Source: Papiliotrema nemorosa
Lineage: Eukaryota > Basidiomycota > Tremellomycetes > Tremellales > Rhynchogastremaceae
Assembly (NCBI GenBank): GCA_032158125.1
Contig: JASKOT010000016.1
Location: 186,001 to 250,000, forward strand
DNA: 64,000 bases
Reading direction: 5' to 3'
The notes under the pieces were generated by a model. The model saw only the letters and a program-made list of their open reading frames with translations, searched no databases and was not told the DNA's origin. Both the position numbers and the translations under genes were made by a program. Shown in pieces: positions 41,905 through 52,163 of the stretch; positions within the stretch are counted from its first letter, which is position 1, and each line of letters begins with the position of its first letter.

Positions 41905-43384
41905 TCATGCCTTGGTCTGCAGCAGACCATCCTTCTCGTTGTCTGCCTCAGCAGCAGGCACGGCTTCGACGTCCGATTTGACTGCAGAGGTGCCTTCGGC
42001 ATTGGGGACCCAGCTGGCACATTAGAGCATTCTCACGCGCCGACAGGACCTCAACTCACGTCTCGGTGTAGTTCCAAAACTCTCGAAGTTGACCTCGGGA
42101 CCAGGCAGACCCAACAATGGCAAAGGTCACGACCGGGACAGTGACAAACAAATATACACTTTCGAGACCATTAGGCAGGCCGAGCACCGTAATGTCGAGG
42201 ACCTTGACGCCCAGAAGAGACACCGCCAAGGCGAAAAGACCAGCATAGAAAGTGGGTTTAGGGGAAGAAGGCACCGATGTTGGCACAACAACAGCTTCGC
42301 CTGGCCCTGCAGCTAGGTTGGTGACCGAGCTGGTCTTCGAGTGATCGAACCGGTAAGCCATAGCGAGCTGAGTGTCAGCACAGCGCCTCTGTATGATGTT
42401 GATAACACGCACGATTTGGCCAGGAGCCGTGGCTGGAATGGCCAAAGCAAAGGTGAGCATGATTTGGAAAACCCAAATACTGGGCAGAGTAATCTCGTCG
42501 TTGTCCTTTGGCTTGTTGGCCTTGTCGTCCGATTTAGAGTCAAAGAGAGAGGCGATACCGCCGATGACAAAGGCGAGGACGACCACGGCCATCTGCGCAT
42601 GAGCGCTGCGACATGGCACAAGAAGGGCTCGACTCACCAGATAGCCATTGAGAAGGACAATCAGGTGCTTTGCAATGATCTTGGTGGGCGTAAAGTAGGC
42701 AATGCAAGTCATTGTCCAGGCGAAAGCGGTCAAGGGTATGGCAATCTGGGTGCCTAGGTAGGTAGACATAATGGCCACGAAAGCCATGGCGATGGGTGCT
42801 GCGGCCCAAGCCTTGTGTCGCTTCGTCTCGTTCTTAAACATATAGGTAGGCTTCTTTGCCTTGACGTTTTGGATTATGCTGAGCGAATCCTGAGCTGGGA
42901 GGCAAACCCGGATGAGCTGATACATTAGCCCACTGGCACGCAAGAGTGCTCTTACTCCTTCAAAGGTACACGACATGCAGATCGCCATGAAGGTCAGCCA
43001 GATTGTGTTGATGACTGGTTGAGATTTGATCTTGGGCATGATGACCAGAACGAACACCTGCATCGAGATGAAAATGGCCATCCCGCCGATAGCAGCTCCA
43101 AACTGCTTGTTGAAGATCCGGGCCCATCCTTTCTTTGGTTGTTCTTCAGTGACTGGTCTCTCAACAAGTGGAGGAGCTTGAAGTGAAGACGCAGCTGTCC
43201 ACCGCTGTGGCCTGTCAGCGGATGCTTGTCCTACTTGTATCTATGAGCGTACCTTTAAGCTGTGCGATGCCCCAAAATAGACCGCCAAAACGCAAGCTGC
43301 CTGACTGGCGAGCGCAATGGTCGGGGTGATCGCATGCGCGAACGAAGTGTCGATCGCCGGAGTAGGCTGTTGAGCATCCGCCAT
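41905..43384 (-). CDS. Multi-pass membrane protein, family not recognised
   Basis: The best model has six exons (43384-43253, 43204-42956, 42916-42638, 42592-42413, 42367-42060, 42013-41905), 418 aa. About eight hydrophobic helices are visible, including IALASQAACVLAVYFGASHS, GGMAIFISMQVFVLVIMP, TIWLTFMAICMSCTFEG, AAPIAMAFVAIMSTYLGTQI, MAVVVLAFVIGGIASLF and YAGLFALAVSLLGVKVLDI. A lysine-rich loop (NVKAKKPTYMFKNETKRHK) is probably cytosolic. The C-terminal tail after EFWNYTETWVPN is acidic. The three internal introns (39, 45 and 45 nt) are multiples of three with no stop. They are inferred from donor, branch (ctgac/ctaat) and acceptor signals, not forced by frame. If unspliced, the protein would be 461 aa. 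No catalytic or transport motif is recognised. Confidence 0.75.
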
Positions 43385-43628
43385 GGTCAATGATGGTTCG
43401 CAGAGAAGAATGCAAGTGAATGCAAGTGATGAAGAGTAAATCGAGTTGGAGCGAGGTTATAGCTCGGGCAGCTTACGGCCGTTGCCGAGGCAGCCCTTGG
43501 GTAGTGCCAAACCCTATAAACTGCTCTCCCGTTCTACCTTTGGGCAACGTGCGAATGCCCCGATGGCAAGGTCAGCCAGCTGCATCATCATGGTGTCATG
43601 CATAGTCCCCAGAGCCCATGGAACGCCC

Positions 43629-45723
43629 TCACTTGACGAGCTTCAATCCCATCTCCCAAAAGTTCCTTTCGAGGGCGACACAATCGTGCCAGATGCTCGT
43701 CAACTTTGTCAGCTTCTCCGGGCTGGGCGGATCAGCAGCTATGCGTCTTTCTAGGTTGTCTAGCATGTCAGCGAGTCGATCATGGAAATTTGAATCGTCG
43801 ACCCACCTATACCAGTGTTGAGAGCCGCTAAAAAATCGTCTCCACAGTACGTCTCTATCCACCTTCGATACGGATTCCCTTCGAGCTTCATTTTGCCCTG
43901 GTCTACTTGTCTCCTGAGCCACAGACCGACCTCGCCATAGCCTATCAAGCAGCTTGCGACAGCCATGTACAGGTCCAGGACATCTCCTTGGTTGCCCACG
44001 TCAAGGATGTACCGGGCGTAGGCAGAACACGGGGCGGCTTCAGGCTCAGCGATCAAAGCGCCCAGGTCGATTCCATACTCTTCGCAGTACTGTTGGTCAG
44101 ACCTCTGAAATTGATGATGGATCAAGGACTCGCCTTCACGTGGTTTGCAGATTCCCGGGCGATATGCGCTGCAATATCGGTGAAAGCTGTAATGTCGACA
44201 AACTGCGAGGACTTGTACGCTCCCAGCGCGTGAGCCCGAGCGTCTGTAGTCAGCGTCGCCGGAACGTGTTGGAAGGCAGGCGGGGGAAATGCAAATAGGA
44301 GCAGATGAAGTCCGCGAGCGGAGGAGTCAAGCGGACATGAAAGGGGGGAGGGAAGGGGGGCGGGGGGAGAGGCCGACTTGCAATGACGGAGGTAATGGTA
44401 GTCTTGCTTGATGTAGTGCTTGAAGCATTCTTCTGGCAGGGTGCCCTCTCCGAGCTGGATGACGAATGGGTGTCGGACGTACGACTTCCACAAAGGTAGG
44501 TCAGACTGGATGAGGTGGGATGTAAAGGGGTGCGGGTTGTGTGCCGTGGGTCTGTCATTAGCTTGCCATGGCTTGACGTCTCACGGTGGTATAGCCCTTG
44601 GCAGGTTGATGTGGGAGTGGTTCAGCGGGCCGTGGCCCTTGCCGAAAGCGAAAGCTGTCGATATGGCAGATCTCACATACTCGATCGCTCGCTTGGTAGT
44701 TGTCGCTTTATCTGCACCATCAGCCGGGAGCGGCCCTTTGCTTGTACGTACCGGCATCCGGAGAGAGTGCAGCGGCGCAAGCCAACGCACTACTCAGTGT
44801 ACAGCCTGTACCGTGAGTGTTCCTGCTCTCCAGCTTCTTCCCGACGAAAAGTTGCAACTCGTGCCCTTCCTCTATCAGAATGTCAACCACCAGATCCGTC
44901 GTCTCCTTGGTGGAGATGTGTTTTCGGTAGAGCGACAAGATTTCGACCGTCTCTTCCTCTTCATCCCCTTCTTCCCATGTGGTTTTGTACTTCCCGCTGT
45001 TCTGCCTCAGCTCCTCCTTTTTCACTGCGAGATGTCCGCCTTTCAAAAGTACCGTTCGGGCAGGAATGCTCGAGCGTAGCTGTTCCGCCAATTCCAACAT
45101 GTCTGACAACGATTTTACCGATGTCTTGGTGTCAACAAGACGTTGGGCCTCTGGAATATTCGGTGTGACCCAGTCGACGTGCGGTAGGAGCTCCGTGGTA
45201 ATTGCTGAAATGGCAGATTCGGGTAGAAGAGTATGACCGGACGTAGATATCATCACCGGGTCAAGAATGGTGAGGGGTCGCGAAGGGAGTTGAGAGAGGT
45301 CTTGTGCAAGGGCTGATATGATCTCGGGAGAGGTAAGCATGCCGAGCTTCATCGATACCGGGGGCACATCGTCGAATACCGCTCGTAACTGATCTTAGTC
45401 AAACACGCCTTGCGAGAGAGACTCACTTGCTGTATAACAAAGTCGGCGGGGACAACATGAACGCCATGCACGCCGAGCGTGTTTTGAGCGGTCAAGCCCG
45501 TAATGACAGAGCTTCCGTAGCATCCGAATGCAGCGATGGTCTTCAGGTCGGCCTGCAAAGATATCAGCCCAAGCTCTAGGGGAGTCGAGATCTGACCTGT
45601 ATACCCGCTCCTCCACCAGAGTCACTGCCTGCAATGAGCAAAGGCCATCATGAATGAGCTGCAGGTCTCACCAGCTATCGTCAAAACGTGCGGCTGGGAA
45701 GCAACAGTACTTGGACCTGGCAT
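43629..45723 (-). CDS. THI20: Bifunctional HMP/HMP-phosphate kinase and thiaminase II-like (TenA) protein
   Basis: Nine exons (45723-45672, 45628-45597, 45552-45427, 45388-44752, 44711-44585, 44551-44382, 44243-44134, 44089-43807, 43759-43629) encode 555 aa, close to yeast Thi20. The N-terminal ThiD domain phosphorylates hydroxymethylpyrimidine for thiamine synthesis: VLTIAGSDSGGGAGIQADLK, then MKLGMLTS, LDPVMISTSGHTLLP, WVTPNIPEAQRL, VLLKGGH and NTHGTGCTLSSALACAAALS. The C-terminal TenA domain (salvage of pyrimidine from broken thiamine) has HPFVIQLGEGTLPEECFKHY, KQDYHYLRHYARAHALGAYK, YCEEYGIDL and ASCLIGYGEVGLWL, with the candidate catalytic Cys, and ends LERNFWEMGLKLVK. Introns 6 and 7 are best modelled with GC donors: CAT T|gcaagt restores the conserved RHYARAHAL, and AAG|gcgagt restores the E-x3-H-x7-G-I spacing. 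Intron 3 is 38 nt. Confidence 0.95.
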
Positions 45724-47154
45724 GATTGATCAAAGCTGGGATGAGATTGTTCTTGATCTAATCGATCTAATCTTACGAAAAGTCGGCAACCGGATTCGAA
45801 GCGGAGATCCGAATCTCAAAGTGGCAGATCAATCAACCTGATCGCAGCTCTCAGACGAAATGTCCAATGCTCGGGATGGTGCAGGACCGAGGTTCGTGAA
45901 TGGTAAAAGGATCCTTTGGCAGGCAGGCACTCGACTATTCGCGTGGGAGTTGTGATTGCCCATAAAGCATTTAAGTAGGAAATAGCCTGATCGTGCGATT
46001 CTGCCGCGAGTATCCGTCCGTCGCCATGCATGATTCGGACTTCCGTTCCCCAGAACTCCTCTACCAGGTGATCTTGCACTCGTTCAGGCGGCAGTGAGGA
46101 GCATCTGTCGGTTGAAGGTAGCATAATCAGCGTAGTACTTGCGCACCGCTGAGGTTGCGCGGTTGAGCGGCCTAATCGCCAGACGCAGTCAGAACGCCGC
46201 ATTCGACAAGGGGTTGGTGTCCGATACGGCGATTACAGTTTTGTCCTTGCAGCGGGTCAAGTGAGATGAGGTCACGGCGCTCATGTTCATGGCGAGCCCT
46301 TCCCGCTTGCATTTCTTTAAACCTCGCAATTCACTCTAGACATCCATAAACGACGAAAGGAAGGGGAGGAGTAATAGACCCCGGGTGGGTGAGACCGGTC
46401 GTGGCGGCAAGGGCTGTTCAAAAATCGTGGGCCCTGCGATTCGTGTACCTGCGTCAGCAGAGAATCTCGACTAAGTAGAGGACCTGGACCAATTAGGCTG
46501 CCGCAAGGATGCGCCAAGCGAGGTTTTCCGGCCCAAGGGGGAAGCAAGTGTGTCGTGAGTCTGAGACGAGCCTTTGGCAACGGGTATATGGAAGCTGGCA
46601 ACTCACAAGTCGTTTCAGACGGGAAAGTCTACCAGGCGATCAGTCCAAAAGTGGCAAAGGACATGGAGCCCAAGGTAGTGACCTCGGGAGCGGTGGCAGC
46701 GCGATGTCATCTCGACGAATCCCCGTTGTGGATTGACAGTCTACAGTGTAGATGGCTGAAGCTAGGCCGCGATAGCAGAAGCCATCGAGGAATACGCGGA
46801 ACACTGTAAAGCCAACTATGTTTGGAAGATACCCAGGTCAGAGGTTCAATGAGGATCATCATCTGCGTCGCTCTTGATGATAATTTAAAATATGATGGCA
46901 TAATGTGTACATAACCACGCAGGCTCCATCCACTCTGAGCTAACTCGGCAAATCCATCAGGTGGATTGATGGGTCGTAAAATAAGCTCTGATCAGAGGAG
47001 GAAGATTGAGGCGTAAGGACGCAGGAGATGATCTTGATGCGATGCGGGAGCAGCAGCGCACAGACTATCACGCGGTATGATGATGCGCACAGACTCTCGC
47101 GCTTTATAATGCTACCCAGAGAGTAGCAAACCAAGCCAAAAAAAGGCTGAAAAA
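45724..47154. other. Intergenic between THI20 and tRNA-Ser, with one doubtful short frame
   Basis: This 1.4-kb interval is upstream of THI20 (-) and of the tRNA and LYS2 (+). I looked for a thiamine-pyrophosphate riboswitch in the THI20 leader and found only an isolated ctgaga-like string without the second conserved arm. A minus-strand frame at 45816-46202 has some protein-like character (see findings), but I do not annotate it as a gene. The remainder shows no gene, RNA or repeat I can support. Confidence 0.5.
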
Positions 47155-47247
47155 GGCAACGTGCCCGAGCGGTTAAGGGGTAGCACTCGAATTCGTTTCT
47201 GATATGCTATAGTGAAAGCTGCGTAGGTTCAAATCCTGCCGTTGTCG
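47155..47247 (+). tRNA. tRNA-Ser(CGA) with a 12-nt intron
   Basis: The sequence folds as a class II tRNA. The acceptor stem ggcaacg pairs with cgttgtc (one G-U). The D arm is ccc-gagcggttaa-ggg. The anticodon stem tagca/tgcta flanks loop ctCGAa plus a final a, so the anticodon is CGA (reads UCG, serine). A 12-nt intron (47192-47203, ttcgtttctgat) sits at the canonical position one base 3' of the anticodon. A 13-nt variable arm, the T arm gtagg-ttcaaat-cctgc and the discriminator G (47247) complete it. The long variable arm and G73 agree with serine identity. Internal promoter elements are the A box (in the D arm) and the B box (ggttcaaatcc). CCA is not encoded, as expected in fungi. Confidence 0.87.
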
Positions 47248-47260
47248 AAGCAAACAAGTG

Positions 47261-47284
47261 GTCGTTCGCGAGAGCGACGTTTTT
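47261..47284 (+). terminator. Pol III terminator with hairpin after tRNA-Ser
   Basis: Five T residues (47280-47284) end the tRNA transcription unit 33 bp past the mature 3' end. They are directly preceded by a 7-bp inverted repeat (gtcgttc / gagcgac, one G-U) with a gcga loop. The T-run alone suffices for Pol III. The hairpin makes the site resemble a bacterial-type terminator. Confidence 0.65.
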
Positions 47285-47575
47285 AGGATCGTCGGTGGTG
47301 ATGTCGCCAGATCCAATCACTTTTTGGTGATCCGGCGGCTTTGCATCACGAGTTTCGGATCACTCATCACTTTGCAGCGCAAGACCAGCAGGAAATCTGA
47401 TGGCTGATGATGAGCGGGAAGTGATGGATGTGATGCTGAAGGGAAAGGGGAAGCGCCACTTTTCGAAATCATTAATGGGATTTTTCGACTCGGCGCGCGA
47501 CGGCGCCTACTCAAAAGTGTGGATGTCAAGAGCTCTCGACTCGTTCATCTCTTTCAAACTATCGACTCAAACACC
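47285..47575. promoter_or_regulatory. LYS2 upstream region
   Basis: The interval between the tRNA terminator and the LYS2 start is 291 bp. The LYS2 promoter and leader must lie here and may overlap the tRNA locus. It contains no recognisable motif. An in-frame ATG at 47519 would add 19 residues to Lys2. Confidence 0.5.
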
Positions 47576-50500
47576 ATGACAGTCGTCGCAAATGGGTCAG
47601 CAGGACCCACTGCGGACACTCAAGCGAAACTGCAAAGATGGTCCAAGAAGCTAGCATCATTGCCCAACTTGGCTCTGCCGACAGACTACCCTCGACCCAG
47701 TACGTCCACCCTGGTCGACCCATAACAAGCTAACCCGCAGGTCCGGCCAAGCTGGTAGAGGCGACTCAGACGCTCTCTCTACCTGCATCACTCACGCCAA
47801 CGCTGCTCCGACTTACACTGGAATATTCGACCATCTTCCCCTCTTCACCATTACCCACGCCTTACCACCTCCTCTTATCATCCTTCGTCATTCTCCTATT
47901 CCGATACACACCCGACCCGTCGTTGGTGATCTGCACTTCGGCTTCGGGTACTCCACGACCATTACTGCTCAAGCTTGATATTGCTCCCGAGCAGACGTTC
48001 TTTGACATTGTTCGGCACATCATCACCCAAGAAGCCGAAGCTTCCGAAGATGCGGTATCGCTCAAAGATTTGGATGATCACCTCAAGCCGGAAGGTCCGC
48101 TTTATCGAGTCCGATTCTTCGACTCTACACATATTGAATCAGACCCCAAGGCTGGTCTCACCACAGACTTGACGCTTTTCTTGTTGGCGCATCATACGGA
48201 TGTGACTGCCGCAAGGACATCCATCCCACCATTGTACCTTCGCATGGCGTACAATTCGCTCTTGTTCACTCAATCGAGGATATCAGCCATGCTCGAGTCA
48301 CTGCTTTTCCTCCTATCGTCCGCGGCGTCGCATGATGCTTCGCACCCGCTCGGGTCATTACCACTTCGCACCCCATCCCAAGTCGCAACATTGCCAGACC
48401 CCACCGCCGACCTGGACTGGTGTGGGTTCAAAGGCGCCATCCCAGACATCTTTTCCGCCAATGCGAAAGCCAACCCGAACAGAGTGTGTGTTGTCCAATG
48501 TCAACCGGAAGAAGGGCAGGGGATTATGGATGGACCGAGTAGGGGCAAGAGGGTCTTTACGTATAGACAGATTGACCAAGCGTCGAATGTCGTCGCGCAC
48601 ACATTGCTGAAGAATGGGCTCCAGAGGGGAGAGGTAGTCATGGTGTACGCGGCGAGAAGTGTGGAGATGGTCGTCTGTGTCATGGGTATCCTCAAAGCCG
48701 GCGGTGTATTCTCCGTCGTTGGTGAGTGATAATAACCCTCAATGATACTGAGAGCTAAACATTAGACCCGGCATACCCGCCAAACAGGCAAACCATCTAC
48801 CTCCAAGTCTCCACACCCAGAGCTTTGCTCATCATCTCCTCTGCTGGATCCCTCGCTCCCACAGTCTCCGACTTCATCGAGCAAAACCTAGACCTACGAG
48901 TCCTCGTCCCCGCTATTGCCCTCTCCGAGAAGGGGGTCACTGGCTCTAGACCGGGCGAGGAGGATATCCTTGCTCCGTTCCAACAGTACGCTGAGACGCC
49001 AGCCGGAGTAGTCCTTGGGCCCGACTCACCTGCGACCCTCTCGTTTACGTCGGGTAGTACAGGTATTCCCAAAGGTGTCAAGGGACGGCATTATTCCTTG
49101 ACCCATTTCTTCCCCTGGATGAGGGAACGATTCGGCTTGAGTGATCAGTCGAGGTTTACAATGCTGAGTGGTATCGCTCATGACCCGATCCAACGAGACA
49201 GTGAGCCCCGCGGACTTTCTCAAGACTTACACGACACTGACGAGTAGTGTTCACCCCGCTATTTTTGGGTGCATCATTGTACGTCCCTACCGCCGATGAT
49301 ATTGGAACACCTGGTCGATTGGCAGAATGGATGGCAGATCAGGAAGTCACCGTCACCCATCTGACACCTGCCATGGGTCAACTGCTATCCGCTCAGGCCA
49401 CTCGTCAAATCCCATCCCTGCGAAACGCCTTCTTTGTCGGTGACGTCTTGACCAAGCGAGATTGTACTCGATTGCAGAGTCTCGCCAAAAACGTCTGCAT
49501 TATCAACATGTATGGAACAACCGAGACTCAACGGGCCGTCTCGTACTTTGCCATCCCGAGCGTCAACGAAGACTCGACTTTCCTTTCCACCCAAAAGGAT
49601 CTCATTCCAGCTGGACAAGGTATGATTGACGTGCAACTGCTGGTTGTCAATCGGACCGATAGGAATGTGCCTTGTGCAGTTGGAGAAATGGGAGAAATTT
49701 ATGTCCGATCAGGTGGATTGGCAGAAGGCTACTTGGACCCCAACTCGACAGCCGAGAAATTTGTTCCCAACTGGTTCGGAGCTGGAGTGGAAAGGGAAGA
49801 CACCTTGGTCAAGACCAACCCGGAAGCGGCCAAACACTGGTTTGGCATACGGGACAGAATGTACAGGAGTGGAGATCTGGGGCGATACCTTCCCGATGGA
49901 CGAGTGGAATGTACCGGTCGAGCCGATGACCAGATCAAGATTCGAGGATTCCGAATCGAGCTCGGGGAAATCGATACCCACCTTAGCCGACACCCTCTTG
50001 TTCGAGAGAACGTCACGCTAGTCCGACGAGACAAAGACGAGGAAAAGGTTCTCGTGTCATACTTTGTTCCTATCGACGGTGACGAGCTGGAAGGTCTCAT
50101 GAGCGCGTCTGAAGCTGGAGGTGAGGAAACCGAAGGCGATCTCAAAACGGAGATGATCAAGGGCGTCAAGCGATACCGACGGTTGATCCGGGATATTCGA
50201 GAATACCTCAAGAAGAAGCTTCCCAGTTATGCGGTTCCTGCGGTCTACTTCCCACTGAGCAAATTGCCCCTCAACCCGAACGGAAAGATCGACAAGCCCG
50301 CTTTGCCCTTCCCTGATACCTCGCTGGCTGCGCCTGGCAAGGCGGACAAGTCGAACATGACCCCCACGCAAAAGTCAATTCACGATATCTGGCTCCGACT
50401 TTTACCTTCTCCACCAGGGTCGATCGGTTTGGACGAAAACTTCTTCGATATGGGAGGACACTCGATCCTCGCGACTAGGCTGATCTTTGAAATCAGAAAG

Positions 50501-51994
50501 ACGTTTGTTGTTAATGCCCCCCTTGGTCTGGTCTTTGAAAAGCCGACCATCGAGGGCCAGGCAGCAGAGCTGGACGCGCTGAGAAGCGCCGATCTCGCTG
50601 GTGCTGGAACATCAGGAGAAATCAAGGAGGTCACAGCAGAGACACCCTACGCCGAGGACGTTGCCACACTATCTGCTCAGCTGCCCGACTTCAAGCCATT
50701 GCCGGCGGACTTCGGCAAAGAGCCAATCACAGTGTTTCTCACTGGTGCGACGGGATACTTGGGTGCTTTCATCCTTCGAGCTTTGTTCACACGCAATGTC
50801 AAGAAGATCATAACGCTGGTCAGAGCCAAGACGCCCGAGGCTGGTATGCAGAGACTCAGGGAGAGTGGAGAGGGCCGAGGTGTCTGGGACGAGTCCTGGG
50901 TCTCGAGCGGGAAGATCGAGGTTGTTGTCGGTGACTTGGCCGAGGAGCGATTCGGCTTATCATCATCCGATTGGGAGAGGATAGCCAAAGACGCCGATGC
51001 AGTCTTGCACAACGGAGCGATGGTTCACTGGGTGTACCATTACTCCAAGCTTCGATCGGCAAATGTTCTGTCAACTTTGACCTGTCTACAACTCTGTGCG
51101 CAGGACAAACCAAAGTTGTTCAGCTTTGTCTCGTCGACTGCGGTTCACGACTGCGAAGAGTTTGTTAAGAAGTCTGACGAGTCTCTCGGATCGGGCGGAA
51201 ATGGGTTGAGTGAAGAGGACGACCTGGAAGATGGAAGGTATCACTTGAATGGAGGGTATGGGCAGACCAAATGGGTTAGCGAGAAGATCATCTTCGAGGC
51301 AGCCAAGAAGGGTCTGTCGGGATGGACCGTCCGACCGGGGTACATCTTAGGTGACTCTAAGACTGCTGGTACGTCCTATGACTGTGGGTGGTGAATGTGC
51401 TGACTTGCAGTGACAAACACGGACGATTTTATCTGGCGAATGGTCAAGGGCTGTCTCCAATTAGGTCTTGTCCCGGATATCAACAATAGCGTCAACGTCT
51501 GCCCCGTCGACCATGTTGCTCTGCTATCCGCTCTCTCTGTCACCTCTCCTCTTCTCGACACCTCTGCACCATTCAGAGTCGCCCACGTTACGGGTCACCC
51601 TCCCATCAGGTTCAACGATCTCCTCGGCGCTCTTTCGACTTATGGATACCAAGTCCAACAGACAGAATACGTCCACTGGCGGACCAAACTGGAGCAGCAC
51701 GTCATTGAGACTCAAGACAATGCCTTGTTCCCTCTGCTCCACTTTGTTTTGGACGACTTACCGACATCCACCAAATCTGCCGAATTGGACGATACGAATG
51801 CTCAAGCGTTGGCTAGATCTGGCGGAGGAAAGGGTACATCAGGCGTGGACGAAGACCTGATAGGGTTGTACTTTGCATGGTTGATCAGAGCCGGATTCTT
51901 GCCCGAGCCCGAGCAGGCGGGCAAGAAGAGTTTGCCAAAGTTGGAGGGAGGAGTCGAAAAGGCTATAGGCAGAACCACCGCTGGTGTCGCTTAA
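47576..51994 (+). CDS. LYS2: L-2-aminoadipate reductase (lysine biosynthesis)
   Basis: Five exons (47576-47699, 47741-48721, 48766-49200, 49248-51368, 51411-51994) encode 1414 aa. Lys2 adenylates alpha-aminoadipate, loads it on a phosphopantetheine arm and reduces it to the semialdehyde with NADPH, the hallmark of the fungal lysine pathway. Domains in order: an N-terminal condensation-like region; an adenylation domain (KGAIPDIFSANAKANPNRVC, SFTSGSTGIPKGVKGRHYSL, AHDPIQRDMFTPLFLGASLY, NMYGTTETQRAV, YRSGDLGRYLPDGRVECTGR); a carrier domain (DENFFDMGGHSILATRLIFE with the pantetheinylated Ser); and a reductase domain (VFLTGATGYLGAFILRALFT, with YGQTKWVSEKI providing the Tyr-x3-Lys). Needs the phosphopantetheinyl transferase Lys5. 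The intron before MFTPLF splits that conserved block and is fixed by frame. Length matches yeast Lys2 (1392 aa). Confidence 0.97.
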
Positions 51995-52163
51995 ATGGGT
52001 CAATCTTGATATATCTAGCTCATTGTGGAAGACATATGCACTGCATGGAACGACATTGAGAATACAACGGTGGTGATACAGGACATCTATGAGACAATTG
52101 TCTGATTGGGGTATAGAAGGATGCAGGGTATTCCAACACCTATTGAGGTGTCCGAGTCCATTC

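Noticed and set aside
45724..46000. TPP riboswitch in the THI20 leader
   Set aside because: A ctgagag string occurs on the minus strand near 45850, but the second conserved arm and the P1 pairing are absent.
46509..46809. Two overlapping plus-strand frames upstream of the tRNA
   Set aside because: Short, without motifs or splice-consistent extension, and in different registers.
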